A DNA stretch of 64,000 nucleotides from Solimonas fluminis (GTDB lineage: Bacteria > Pseudomonadota > Gammaproteobacteria > Nevskiales > Nevskiaceae). How positions within the stretch are numbered: the stretch's first letter is position 1; every line of letters begins with the position of its first letter. The DNA lies in assembly GCF_002930645.1 (NCBI RefSeq), contig NZ_PSNW01000004.1, positions 124,370 to 188,369 on the forward strand, in the 5' to 3' direction. The translations under genes were made by a program, and so were the position numbers. Below are positions 11,408-20,871 of the stretch, in pieces. The notes under the pieces were generated by a model. The model did no database searches and was not told where the DNA came from. It was given only the letters and a program-made list of their open reading frames with translations.

Positions 11408-11542
11408 ATGTTTTCTTGAGGAAAAGCCGGAGTCGCGAGGCGCTGCGGCGGGGTCGGGCGGGATTCGGGAAACGGACGTTTATTATGCCTGACTGGGGCC
11501 GGGGGAGGCCTTTTCAAGCCCCCGCCCGGTCCCGTCCGGGCT

Positions 11543-11574
11543 AAAAAAAAGGCGCAGACCCGGGGGTCTGCGCC
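11543..11574 (-). terminator. Intrinsic terminator after the M23 peptidase gene
   Basis: GGCGCAGACC (11551-11560) pairs with GGTCTGCGCC (11565-11574) around a CGGG loop. On the minus strand eight T residues follow (complement of 11543-11550). It is a strong, textbook terminator 28 bases beyond the peptidase stop codon, isolating that gene from secA. Confidence 0.9.
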
Positions 11575-11601
11575 TGTGTACGGGTACTACGCGCCGGGCG
11601 C

Positions 11602-12522
11602 TCAGCGCGCAGCCTGGATGTACTCCTGGGGGTTCACCACGGCGCCGTTGAACAGCACCTCGAAGTGGACGTGCGGCGCGGTCGAGCGGCCGGTGGAGCC
11701 GACCAGGGCGATGCGCTGGCCCTTGAGGACGCGGTCGCCGACATTGACCAGGATGCGGCTGTTGTGGCCGTAGCGGGTCACGTAGCCGTTGCCGTGGTTG
11801 ATCTCCACCAGGTTGCCGTAGCCGGCATGCGCGCCGGCCTGGCTGACGATACCCGCGGCGGCGGACATGACGTCGGCACCGGCACGCGCGGCGAAGTCGA
11901 TGCCCGAATGCATCGTGGTGCGGCCGGTGAACGGGTCGGAACGCCAGCCGAACAGCGAGGAAATCCAGCCGTTCTCCACCGGCCAGCCGGAGGGACGGGT
12001 CTGCTTCTGCAGGCGGCTGGCCAGCAGCAGGTCCTCCAGCACGCGCAGCTGGCGCTCGCGGTCGGTCAGCTGCTGCTCGAAGTCGTCCAGGGACACCAGC
12101 ACGCTCGACAGGCCGCTACCCTCGATCTCGGACTCCTCGGGACCGCCGATGGGCGGCGGCTGGGAGAAATCGAACTCGCCCTGCTCCAGGCCCGCAACCT
12201 CGGTCAGGCGCTGGCCGGCGGCATCCAGGCGCAGCACATGGGCCTGCAGCAGCGCGATGCGGCGCGCCAGGGCGTTGGCGTCTTCCTCGGCGGCGGCGCG
12301 GGCCTGCTTGAGTTCGGCGCGCTGGGCCTGCACCTCATTGGCCCAGTCGGCCACCAGGCGCTCGGGCAATACCCCGCCCTGGCCGCGGCTGGCATAGCCG
12401 GCAAAGAACACCGCCGTGGAGAACAGGCCGACCACCAGGGCCACCGGAATCCAGAGCAAGACATTGCGACGGTCGAGCTTCAGGCGCGTCGTGCGCCCGC
12501 GGTTGACGACTATAATGTCCAT
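11602..12522 (-). CDS. M23-family peptidase (LytM-like), membrane-anchored
   Basis: A 306-residue protein with a short cytoplasmic N-terminus, one transmembrane helix at about 23-46, a coiled coil at about 65-115 rich in Ala/Glu/Arg, and a C-terminal M23 domain. The M23 metal ligands are visible as HSGIDFA and HVHFE. It therefore probably cleaves peptidoglycan cross-links in the periplasm, or acts as an activator if degenerate; the ligands look intact. Neighbouring lpxC, dciA and secA match the arrangement in pseudomonads. Its start codon lies only 8 bases from the divergent dciA start, so its promoter must overlap the dciA coding sequence. Confidence 0.88.
   Translation of the reverse strand: MDIIVVNRGRTTRLKLDRRNVLLWIPVALVVGLFSTAVFFAGYASRGQGGVLPERLVADWANEVQAQRAELKQARAAAEEDANALARRIALLQAHVLRLDAAGQRLTEVAGLEQGEFDFSQPPPIGGPEESEIEGSGLSSVLVSLDDFEQQLTDRERQLRVLEDLLLASRLQKQTRPSGWPVENGWISSLFGWRSDPFTGRTTMHSGIDFAARAGADVMSAAAGIVSQAGAHAGYGNLVEINHGNGYVTRYGHNSRILVNVGDRVLKGQRIALVGSTGRSTAPHVHFEVLFNGAVVNPQEYIQAAR
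12511..12516 (+). promoter_or_regulatory. Perfect -10 box (TATAAT) ahead of dciA
   Basis: TATAAT lies 14 bases before the dciA ATG and inside the first codons of the divergent M23 peptidase gene. A transcript would start near 12523, giving a leader of about 8 bases with no Shine-Dalgarno site. No good -35 is seen at the 16-18-base spacing (GTCGTG region). Confidence 0.5.
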
Positions 12523-12530
12523 GAATCCGT

Positions 12531-12851
12531 ATGAACCCCCAAAAATTCGACGGCAAACCCATCGGCGACTGGCTGCGGCAACAACCTTCCGAGCTGCGCG
12601 GCCTGCTCGACCGCGCGCGCCTGCTTGCCGATATCAACCGCGCTCTCCCTTCCTGGTCCGCGGAACCCTGGGTGGCCCTGATCCGGGTCGCCAATGTCCG
12701 CGGCGAGACGCTGGTCATCCATGCGCGAACCGCCGCGGCGCTGGTGCCGCTGCGTTACCGCAGCACCGCGCTGCTGGCGTGGCTGAACCAGCGATTCTGT
12801 CTCGGATGCACGAAAACAGAAGCAAAAGTTAAGCCTGAACCCGCACGTTGA
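12531..12851 (+). CDS. dciA: DciA-like DUF721 protein (DnaB helicase operator)
   Basis: A 106-residue DUF721 protein. DciA is the ancestral partner that loads or activates the replicative helicase DnaB in bacteria without DnaC/DnaI. The compact N-terminal part (residues 1-85) has the KH-like pattern ending in LNQRFCLGC, and a short basic tail follows. It is shorter than most DciA proteins (about 140-150 residues), lacking an extended C-terminal tail. It is identified as much by synteny (between lpxC and secA, divergent from the M23 gene) as by sequence. The ATG at 12531 is preferred over an out-of-frame ATG at 12521. Confidence 0.72.
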   Translation: MNPQKFDGKPIGDWLRQQPSELRGLLDRARLLADINRALPSWSAEPWVALIRVANVRGETLVIHARTAAALVPLRYRSTALLAWLNQRFCLGCTKTEAKVKPEPAR

Positions 12852-12991
12852 TGTGACCGAGTGTACGTGCCGTGTGACGGAAGCCGCAAGTCTGCGGGCC
12901 GACATATGGTAGTTCCCCGGGGGAATAGCGTGGGGAATGAGGCAGAATTACTAGGCTTGGCCGTTTCCGGCCCCTATTTTATGTTTATTTA

Positions 12992-13014
12992 GATAAATAT
13001 CGGCGATATTTATC
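12992..13014. repeat. AT-rich perfect palindrome between dciA and lpxC
   Basis: GATAAATATC (12992-13001) and GATATTTATC (13005-13014) form a 10-bp inverted repeat with a GGC loop in an AT-rich island (about 12975-13022), just past the lpxC stop. The two genes converge here. It lacks a clean U-tract on either side, so it may be a weak bidirectional terminator, a protein-binding site, or both. Confidence 0.45.
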
Positions 13015-13031
13015 GATAAAATGTCACGCCC

Positions 13032-13955
13032 TCAGGCCGCCGGCGCCAGGCTGCCGCGGGCAAAGGCGATGGGCGGCGGGGTCTGCTCGTTGTCGTAGGT
13101 GACGATGTCCCAGGCCGCCTGGTCATCCAGCACCGCACGCACGAGCTTGTTGTTGAGCGCGTGGCCGGACTTGTAGGCGGTGTAGGCGCCCAGTACCGGG
13201 TAGCCCAGCAGGTAGAGATCGCCCACCGCGTCCAGGATCTTGTGGCGCACGAACTCGTCGTCGTAGCGCAGGCCGTCGTGGTTCACCACGCGGTACTCGT
13301 CCAGGGCCACGACATTGTCCAGGCTGGCGCCCAGGCCCAGATTGTTGGAGCGCAGCTGGTCCAGCTCGCGCATGAACCCGAAGGTGCGTGCCCGGCTGAC
13401 TTCCTTGATGTAGGCCGCGGTGGAGAAATCGATCACCGAGGACTGGCTGCTGGTCTTGAACACCGGGTGCTTGAACTCGATGCCGAAGCTCAGGCGGTAG
13501 CCCTCGTAGGGCTCGAAGCGGGCGAACTTGTCGCCCTCCTGCACCTGTACCGGCTGGCGGATGCGCAGGAAGCGCTTGGGCTTGTCCTGCTCGTGGATGC
13601 CGGCGCTCTGGATCAGGAACACGAAGGGACCGGCGCTGCCATCCATGATGGGCACTTCCGGCGACGACAGCTCGACGATGCAGTTGTCGATGCCCAGGCC
13701 CGCCAGGGCCGACATCAGGTGCTCGATCGTCATGATCTTCGCGCCGGTATCGTTGACCAGCGTGCTGCACATGACGGCCTCGCGCAGCAGCTCGGCGCGG
13801 GCGGGGACTTCCACCACGGGATTCAGGTCGGTGCGGCGGAACACGATCCCGGTGTCCGGGCCGGCCGGCAGCAGGGACATGTAGACCTTGCGGCCCGAAT
13901 GCAGGCCGATGCCGCTGGCGCGGACCGACTGGCGGAGTGTGCGTTGACGAACCAT
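13032..13955 (-). CDS. lpxC: UDP-3-O-acyl-N-acetylglucosamine deacetylase LpxC
   Basis: A 307-residue zinc deacetylase that performs the committed step of lipid A synthesis in the cytoplasm. The zinc ligands His79 ([10 protein letters not shown]), His238 and Asp242 (HKILDAVGD), and the general acid His265 (SGHALNN), sit at exactly the canonical positions. The length is typical. It lies downstream of ftsZ in the same direction, as in enterobacteria and pseudomonads, but a strong terminator after ftsZ suggests its own promoter in the 237-base gap. Confidence 0.98.
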   Translation of the reverse strand: MVRQRTLRQSVRASGIGLHSGRKVYMSLLPAGPDTGIVFRRTDLNPVVEVPARAELLREAVMCSTLVNDTGAKIMTIEHLMSALAGLGIDNCIVELSSPEVPIMDGSAGPFVFLIQSAGIHEQDKPKRFLRIRQPVQVQEGDKFARFEPYEGYRLSFGIEFKHPVFKTSSQSSVIDFSTAAYIKEVSRARTFGFMRELDQLRSNNLGLGASLDNVVALDEYRVVNHDGLRYDDEFVRHKILDAVGDLYLLGYPVLGAYTAYKSGHALNNKLVRAVLDDQAAWDIVTYDNEQTPPPIAFARGSLAPAA

Positions 13956-14120
13956 GTGCGGCTGGAATCCCGTCTCTTAGCCTTTTGGGGGCTTATTGAC
14001 CGGCCAGTCTACCATGGGGTTCTGTCCGCTTCCTGAACCAGGGGTAGATAAAAACCGGGGCCCTGCCGGCCGCGGCCGGGAGCGATCGGCGGCAGGGTGC
14101 ACCGGCACGGCACGCAAGCA

Positions 14121-14145
14121 AAAGGGCGGCCCCTTGGGGCCGCCC
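14121..14145 (-). terminator. Intrinsic terminator after ftsZ
   Basis: GGGCGGCCCC (14124-14133) pairs with GGGGCCGCCC (14136-14145) around TT. On the minus strand it is followed by TTTTGCTTGCG. It ends the dcw operon about 48 bases past the ftsZ stop and before lpxC. Confidence 0.85.
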
Positions 14146-14192
14146 TTGTCTTGCACCGCCATGGCTCTCGCCGCCGGCTGCGCCTGCCGGCC

Positions 14193-15425
14193 TCAGTCGG
14201 CCTGGTTGCGCAGGAAGGCGGGGATGCTGAGGATGTCGTCGTCCAGCAGAGGGAAGGACGAACCGCCGCCCACCGCCACCTTCTGCTGCTGGCGCGGATA
14301 GCCCAGCTCGGGCTGCATGCGGCCCTGCGGCACTTGCGGCATCTGCGGCTGCACCGGCTGCTCCACCGGCTTGATGAACTGCGCCACCTTGGGGTTCAGC
14401 ACCGGCATCGGCTGCTGCTGCGCCGGCGCCGCCATCGATACCGCCTTGCCGCCGGCCAGGCCGGTGGCAACCACGGTCACGCGCAGCTCGCCGTTGAGGT
14501 TCGGGTTGACCGACATGCCGCACTTGGCGTCGGCCTCGTCCGAGGCGATCTCGTAGACGCGGGAATTGACGTACTCCCACTCCTCCATCGTCAGGCTCTC
14601 GTCGCAGGTGACGTTGACCAGCAGGCCGCGGGCGCCATGCAGCTCGATGTCGTCCAGCAGCGGGCTGGACAGGGCCATCTCGACGGCCTTCTGGGCGCGA
14701 CCCTCGCCGGAGGCATAGCCGATGCCCATCATCGACATGCCGCGGTTGGACATGACGGTCTTGACGTCGGCGAAGTCGACGTTCATGTGGCCCGGGCGGG
14801 TGATCAGTTCGGAGATGCCCTGCACGGCGTTCTGCAGCACGTCGTTGGCCGACTTGAAGCAGTTCAGCACGGTGATCTTGGTGCCGAGCACCAGGCCGAG
14901 CTTCTCGTTGGGGATCAGGATCAGCGAGTCGGTGAACTGGCGCAGCTCGTCGATGCCCTTGATCGCCGTGGCCATGCGCTTCTTGCCCTCATGGACGAAC
15001 GGCTTGGTCACCACGGCAACGGTCAGGATGCCGAGTTCCTTGGCCACCTGGGCGATCACCGGCGCGGCGCCGGTGCCGGTGCCGCCGCCCATGCCGGCGG
15101 TGATGAACAGCAGGTCCGTGCCTTCGATCAGGTCCTTGATGCGGTCGCGGTCTTCCTCGGCGGCCTGGCGGCCCACCTGGGGATCGGAGCCGGCGCCGAG
15201 GCCGCGGGTGATGCCCGCGCCCAGCTGCAGCTGGCTGGTGGGCACGCAGCGCTCGAGGTGGTCGCGGTCGGTGTTGGCGACGATGAACTCGACGCCGTCG
15301 ATGCCGCCCTGGGCCATCTGGTTGACGGTGTTGCAGCCGCCGCCGCCGACGCCCACCACGCGGATGACCGCACGCTTCTTCTGGCCATCCATCAGTTCAA
15401 AAATTTCCCGCGTCTGTGCGCCCAT
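14193..15425 (-). CDS. ftsZ: Cell division GTPase FtsZ
   Basis: A 410-residue tubulin homologue that polymerises into the Z-ring. The GTP-binding signature GGGTGTGAAP starts at 113, with a glycine-rich VGVGGGGCN at 24-32. The variable linker is Gln/Pro/Met-rich (about 320-385). The conserved C-terminal peptide DDILSIPAFLRNQ, which binds FtsA and ZipA, ends the protein. The ATG at 15425 follows an AGGAG site. A 213-base, partly AT-rich gap with a 13-bp inverted repeat separates it from ftsA, so it probably has extra promoters there. Confidence 0.99.
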   Translation of the reverse strand: MGAQTREIFELMDGQKKRAVIRVVGVGGGGCNTVNQMAQGGIDGVEFIVANTDRDHLERCVPTSQLQLGAGITRGLGAGSDPQVGRQAAEEDRDRIKDLIEGTDLLFITAGMGGGTGTGAAPVIAQVAKELGILTVAVVTKPFVHEGKKRMATAIKGIDELRQFTDSLILIPNEKLGLVLGTKITVLNCFKSANDVLQNAVQGISELITRPGHMNVDFADVKTVMSNRGMSMMGIGYASGEGRAQKAVEMALSSPLLDDIELHGARGLLVNVTCDESLTMEEWEYVNSRVYEIASDEADAKCGMSVNPNLNGELRVTVVATGLAGGKAVSMAAPAQQQPMPVLNPKVAQFIKPVEQPVQPQMPQVPQGRMQPELGYPRQQQKVAVGGGSSFPLLDDDILSIPAFLRNQAD

Positions 15426-15510
15426 ATCGTGCTCCTGCGTCTTGCGACGCTGCTGACCGTTGCCCTATCCGAAAAACGCCGCGCCGATCATGGCTGCCGA
15501 CACCGCAAGG

Positions 15511-15561
15511 ACTGTGTTGAATTTGTTCTTTTTACTAAAAATGAAAATAATTCAACACAGT
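15511..15561. repeat. 13-bp perfect inverted repeat between ftsA and ftsZ
   Basis: ACTGTGTTGAATT (15511-15523) and AATTCAACACAGT (15549-15561) are exact reverse complements separated by 25 AT-rich bases containing TTCTTTTTACTAAAAATG. The arms lie about 86-136 bases upstream of the ftsZ start. TTGAAT in one arm could act as a -35 for ftsZ transcription (minus strand), with A/T-rich -10 candidates in the spacer. It may be an operator for a dimeric regulator or a long hairpin in the ftsZ leader. Confidence 0.65.
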
Positions 15562-15638
15562 GCCAATGTCAACAACAATCTTGCGCGATCCTCATCAAAA
15601 TCACTGCCGGCCCGTGACCGGCTTCACTGCCTTCCGCT

Positions 15639-16868
15639 CTAGAAGTTGCCCTTGAGCCACTCGCCGATGCGCTGCAGCGCAAAGCCCGCGCCGCCGCTGT
15701 TGCGGGCCGCGTCGTTGCGGGGCTGCGCATGGCGTCCGTACAGCAGCAGTCCGGCCGCCGTCGCATAGGCCGGGCTGCCCACCACTTCGTCGATACCGGT
15801 GACCTGCTGCGGCACGCCGATGCGCACCGGCAGCTCGAACACCTCCTCGGCCAGGTCCGCCACGCCGGGCATCTGCACCGCCGCGCCGCTCAGCACCACG
15901 CCGGCCGGGATCGCCTCGTACCAGCCGCTGCGCTGGAGCTCCTTGCGCACGAAGCGGAACAGCTCCTCATAGCGGGGGCGCACCACCTCGGCCAGGGTCA
16001 GGCGCGACAGGCGGCGCGAGCCCTCGCCAACGCCGCGGATCTCGATCTCCTCGTGCGCCGCCGCCAGTTGCGGCAGAGCGCAGCCGAACTGGATCTTGAT
16101 CTCCTCGGCCTGCTGCGCCGGGATGCGGAAGGCCATGGCGACGTCGTTGGTGACATGGTTGCCGGCCACCGGCAGCACCGCCGTATGGCGGATCGCGCCG
16201 CCCTTGAACACCGCGATGTCGCTGGTGCCGCCGCCGATGTCGAGCGACACCACGCCGGCTTCGCGCTCGTCGGGCAGCAGCACAGCCTCGGCAGCCGCCA
16301 GGTGCTGCAGGATCAGGCGGTCCACGCGCAGGCCGCAGGCCTCGACGCACTTGGACAGGTTCTGGATCGAGCTGGAGCTGCCGTGGATCACGTGCACGTT
16401 GGCTTCCAGACGGACGCCGTACTGGCCCACCGGGTCCTGGATGCCGCGCTGGCCGTCGATCACGAATTCCTGGGGAATGACGTGCAGGATGCGGCGATCG
16501 GCGGGCATCGGGATCGCCTTGGCGGTCTCGATCGCGGCATCGACGTCGCGGTCGGTGACCTCGCGCTGGCGGATCGCCGCCAGGCCCAGCGAGTTGCCGG
16601 ACTGGATGTGCTGGCCCGACAGGCCGACGTAGACCGACTGCGCGCGGCAGTTGGCCATGTGCTCGGCATTCTCCACGGCGCGGCGGATCGCCTGCACGGT
16701 GGCGTCGATGTTCACGACCTCGCCGCGGTTGAGGCCGCGCGAGGCATGCTCGCCGTGGCCGACGATATCGACACCGCCCTCGGGCATCACCTGCCCGATG
16801 ACGGCGACGCACTTGGTCGTTCCGATGTCCAGGCCGACCAGCAGATTGCGCACTTCGCGCTTAGCCAT
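15639..16868 (-). CDS. ftsA: Cell division protein FtsA
   Basis: A 409-residue actin-like ATPase that tethers FtsZ to the membrane. The start is the ATG at 16868 (MAKREVRNLLVGLDIGTTK): it matches the family N-terminus and overlaps the ftsQ stop by 8 bases, while the upstream open frame is merely non-stop sequence. The phosphate-binding LDIGTTK and SLDIGGGTSD motifs and the C-terminal amphipathic helix (LQRIGEWLKGNF) are present. A normal-length member of the dcw operon. Confidence 0.98.
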   Translation of the reverse strand: MAKREVRNLLVGLDIGTTKCVAVIGQVMPEGGVDIVGHGEHASRGLNRGEVVNIDATVQAIRRAVENAEHMANCRAQSVYVGLSGQHIQSGNSLGLAAIRQREVTDRDVDAAIETAKAIPMPADRRILHVIPQEFVIDGQRGIQDPVGQYGVRLEANVHVIHGSSSSIQNLSKCVEACGLRVDRLILQHLAAAEAVLLPDEREAGVVSLDIGGGTSDIAVFKGGAIRHTAVLPVAGNHVTNDVAMAFRIPAQQAEEIKIQFGCALPQLAAAHEEIEIRGVGEGSRRLSRLTLAEVVRPRYEELFRFVRKELQRSGWYEAIPAGVVLSGAAVQMPGVADLAEEVFELPVRIGVPQQVTGIDEVVGSPAYATAAGLLLYGRHAQPRNDAARNSGGAGFALQRIGEWLKGNF

Positions 16869-17637
16869 TCTTTTCGCTCCCGCCCGTGGCGGGCTGCGGC
16901 TGGGGCTGCGACCGCCAGCCCACCGCAAACCCGTTGGTGTAGCGCAGGTCGATGTGGTCGACCTGCGGCAATTCGTCCGCCAGCTTGTGCAGTACCGCAC
17001 CCAGCAGCATGTCGAGCTTCTCGTCCGGCGTGCCGCGGCCCAGGCGCAGCTCGATGCCGTCACGGGTGCGCGCGGTCCACTCGCCGCGCGCATCCTGGGT
17101 CAGCGCCGCCAGCACGAAGGGACTGCTGCGCAGCCGCTCCGCCAGCCGCTGGTAGGTTTCCATGACCTCGCGCTCGTGCCCCTCGATGCCGCCCAGCTGC
17201 GGCAGCTTCGGCGGGATCTCCTCGGCCTTGGGGGCGAAGACCTGCGACTCGGTGTCGAGCAGCTGGCCGTCGTTCCAGCGGGCGAAGGGCTCTCGCTCCC
17301 AGACGCGCACGCGCAGCGTGCCGGGCCAGATGCGTTCCACCCGCGAGCGCGCCACCCACGGCATCGCCGCGAGACGGTCGCGGGCGCCGGCCAGCGGCAG
17401 CGCCAGGAAGCCCTGGTCGAGCTCCGGCCGCAGCACCGCCTCGACATCCGCCGCCGCCACCCGCTCGAACGGCCCCTCGATCTGCAGCTCCGCCACCTGC
17501 GGGCTGCTGGTGGCGCGCAGCATCATCCAGCCGCAGACGCCCACCGCGAGCAGGCCCAGCAGGCCCAGCAGCAAGGGCCTGAAGTTCCTGAGGCTGATCT
17601 CGGGGAGGCGCAGGTCGCCCATGGTCATGACCGTCAT
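16861..17637 (-). CDS. ftsQ: Cell division protein FtsQ
   Basis: A 258-residue bitopic membrane protein linking early and late divisome proteins. A short cytoplasmic tail is followed by a TM helix (about 21-40), a POTRA domain (about 50-120; ATSSPQVAELQIEGPFERV) and the FtsQ/DivIB domain, with a Pro/Gln-rich end. The start at 17637 overlaps the ddl stop by 4 bases (ATGA); an internal ATG six codons on is an alternative. Identification rests on position and architecture, as FtsQ sequences diverge widely. Confidence 0.93.
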   Translation of the reverse strand: MTVMTMGDLRLPEISLRNFRPLLLGLLGLLAVGVCGWMMLRATSSPQVAELQIEGPFERVAAADVEAVLRPELDQGFLALPLAGARDRLAAMPWVARSRVERIWPGTLRVRVWEREPFARWNDGQLLDTESQVFAPKAEEIPPKLPQLGGIEGHEREVMETYQRLAERLRSSPFVLAALTQDARGEWTARTRDGIELRLGRGTPDEKLDMLLGAVLHKLADELPQVDHIDLRYTNGFAVGWRSQPQPQPATGGSEKNG

Positions 17638-18568
17638 GGCCTGCGCCCCAGGGTGGACTCGAGCAGGCGCCAGCAGAGTTCGTCGAACTCGATGCCCCGG
17701 GCCCGCGCCGCCATCGGCACCAGGCTGTGGGAGGTCATGCCCGGCAGCATGTTGATCTCCAGCAGCCAGGGATTGCCCTGCTCATCCATCATGAAATCCA
17801 CGCGGCCCCAGTCACGGCCGCCGACCAGCTCGAAGGCTCGCCGGCAGATGTCCTGGCAGCGCTTCTCGTGCTCGGGAGCCAGCCCCGCCGGGCAGTGGTA
17901 CTTGGTGTTGTCCGAGATGTATTTGGCGTGGTAGTCGTAGAACTCGCCGTCCGGCTCGATGCGGATCACCGGCAGCGCCTCGCCTGCCAGCATCGCGCAG
18001 GTGTATTCGCCGCCGTCGATGAACTGCTCGGCGATCACCACGCGGCCCGGACCGAGTGCCTCGTTGAAGGCCTTCTCGACCTGGTCGGCCGACTTGACCT
18101 TGCTGACGCCGACGCTGGAACCGTCCGCCGCCGGCTTGATGATCAGCGGGTAGCCGAAGCGCTCGGCGGCGAAGCGCGCGTCGCCCACGGTCTGCAGCAC
18201 GGCGAAGTCCGGGGTCGGCAGCCCCTCCGCCTTCCAGATGCGCTTGGTGCGCAGCTTGTCCATGGCCAGGGCGGAAGCCAGCACGCCACTGCCCGGATAG
18301 GGAATCTCCAGCAGGTCCAGTACCGCCTGCACCGTGCCGTCCTCGCCGCCGGTGCCGTGCATGATGTTGAACACGCGGTCGTAGCCCTTGTCGCCCAGGC
18401 CCAGAAGGATGCTGCGGTCGGTCACGTCCACGCCGGTCACGTCGATGCCGCGGCGCTGCATCGCCTCGACCACGTTCTTGCCGCTCCACAGCGAGACCTC
18501 GCGCTCGGCGGACCAGCCGCCGAGGAGGACGGCAACGCGGCCGAAGGCCTTGGGATCGGTAACGCGGG

Positions 18569-18572
<4 letters not shown>
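17634..18572 (-). CDS. ddl: D-alanine--D-alanine ligase
   Basis: A 312-residue ATP-grasp enzyme that makes D-Ala-D-Ala for peptidoglycan. LLGGWSAEREVSLWSGK near the N-terminus, DGSSVGVSK in the ATP-grasp loop and the C-terminal LLEINMLPGMTSHS metal/phosphate-binding segment are diagnostic. The ATG at 18572 overlaps the murB stop by 4 bases; its own stop overlaps ftsQ by 4. DdlB type by genomic position. Confidence 0.98.
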
Positions 18573-19444
<872 letters not shown>

Positions 19445-19446
19445 GC

Positions 19447-20871
19447 TCAGCCCCCGCTCCGGTAGCGCGCCAGCAGGGCCGGGGCGCTGCCGATGTCGCC
19501 GGCGCCCAGGGTCAGGATCAGGTCGTTGTCGCGGACGATCGACTCCAGCGAGCCCGGCAGTTCCTGAACGCCGCGGATCAGCACCGGCTCGACCTTGCCG
19601 CGGGCACGGATGCCGCGCGCCAGGGCGCGGCCATCGGCGCCTTCGATGGGCGCCTCGCCGGCGGCGTAGACGTCGGTCAGCAGCAGCGCGTCGGCGCTGC
19701 TGAGGATGTCGCAGAAATCGTCGAACAGGTCGCGGGTACGCGAGTAGCGGTGCGGCTGGAACGCCACCACCAGCCGGCGCTCAGGATGCGCCGCGCGCAT
19801 CGCCTGGAAGGTGGCGGCGATCTCGCGCGGATGATGGCCGTAGTCGTCCACCAGCAGCGCCCGGCCCTGCGGGAACTGCAGTTCGCCATGCGGCTCGCAG
19901 CGGCGGCCCACGCCCTGGAAGCCGCTGAGGGCGCGCCGGATGGCCTCGACGCCCACGCCCAGCTCGCGGCCGATGGCCACGGCCACCAGGGCGTTCTGGA
20001 CGTTGTGGCGGCCCGGCAGGTTGAGATGGAACTCCTCGGTACCGCCGTCGCGGAAATGCACCGTGAAATGCGCCCCGGCACCTTCCGGGCGCACGTCGCT
20101 GGCGCGCACGTCGGCATCATCGGAGAAGCCGTAGGTCAGCAGCGGGCGGCCGATGTCGTTGATGGTCTCGCGGATCACCGGGTCGTCGATGCACATCACG
20201 GCCAGGCCGTAGAACGGCAGCCGGTGCAGGAACTCGACGAAGGTGGCGCGCAGGCGGCGGAAGTCGCCGCCGTAGGTTTCCAGGTGGTCGGCGTCGATGT
20301 TGGTGACGGCCGAGATCATCGGCGACAGGTGCAGGAAGGAGGCATCGCTCTCGTCGGCCTCGGCCACCAGGTACTTGCCCTCGCCCAGGCGCGCGTTGGC
20401 GCCGGCCGACTTGAGCTTGCCGCCGATCACGTAGGTCGGGTCCAGCCCGCCCTCGGCCAGCACGCTGGACACCAGGCTGGTGGTGGTGGTCTTGCCGTGC
20501 GTGCCGGCGATGGCGACGCCGTAGCGGAAGCGCATCAGCTCCGCCAGCATTTCCGCGCGGCGCACCACCGGGATGTGGTGCTCGTGGGCGTACTCCAGCT
20601 CCGGATTGCCGGCCTTGACCGCCGTGGACACGACGATGGCGTCGGCGCCGATCGCATTCTCGCGCTGGTGGCCGAGGAAGATCCTCGCGCCGGCCGCGGC
20701 CAGCCGCTGGGTCGAGGCGCTTTCCTTCAGGTCGGTTCCGCTGACCTCGTAGCCGAGGTTGAGCAGCACCTCGGCGATGCCGGCCATGCCGGAGCCGCCG
20801 ATGCCGAGCATGTGGATGCGGCGCACGCGGCGCATCGGGGTATCCATCATCGAACTGGCGGTCTTGTTCAT
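19447..20871 (-). CDS. murC: UDP-N-acetylmuramate--L-alanine ligase MurC
   Basis: A 474-residue Mur ligase adding L-Ala to UDP-MurNAc. [15 protein letters not shown] binds the UDP moiety and GTHGKTTT at 123-130 binds ATP. I place the start at ATG 20871, where it overlaps the murG stop by 4 bases in keeping with neighbouring junctions. The frame remains open nine codons upstream. Confidence 0.98.
   Translation of the reverse strand: MNKTASSMMDTPMRRVRRIHMLGIGGSGMAGIAEVLLNLGYEVSGTDLKESASTQRLAAAGARIFLGHQRENAIGADAIVVSTAVKAGNPELEYAHEHHIPVVRRAEMLAELMRFRYGVAIAGTHGKTTTTSLVSSVLAEGGLDPTYVIGGKLKSAGANARLGEGKYLVAEADESDASFLHLSPMISAVTNIDADHLETYGGDFRRLRATFVEFLHRLPFYGLAVMCIDDPVIRETINDIGRPLLTYGFSDDADVRASDVRPEGAGAHFTVHFRDGGTEEFHLNLPGRHNVQNALVAVAIGRELGVGVEAIRRALSGFQGVGRRCEPHGELQFPQGRALLVDDYGHHPREIAATFQAMRAAHPERRLVVAFQPHRYSRTRDLFDDFCDILSSADALLLTDVYAAGEAPIEGADGRALARGIRARGKVEPVLIRGVQELPGSLESIVRDNDLILTLGAGDIGSAPALLARYRSGG

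Noticed and set aside
12416-12832. A 138-codon plus-strand frame overlapping dciA, including an ATG at 12521
   Set aside because: Its translation is Arg/Pro/Ala-rich and unlike any family. The frame starting at 12531 gives the DUF721 pattern in the conserved lpxC/secA context.
14097-15617. A 506-codon plus-strand frame opposite ftsZ
   Set aside because: Antisense shadow of FtsZ that also reads through the ftsZ terminator; no motif.
15639-17093. ftsA extended by 75 residues
   Set aside because: The extension is ftsQ read out of phase. FtsA proteins begin close to the LDIGTTK motif, and the ATG at 16868 overlaps the ftsQ stop.
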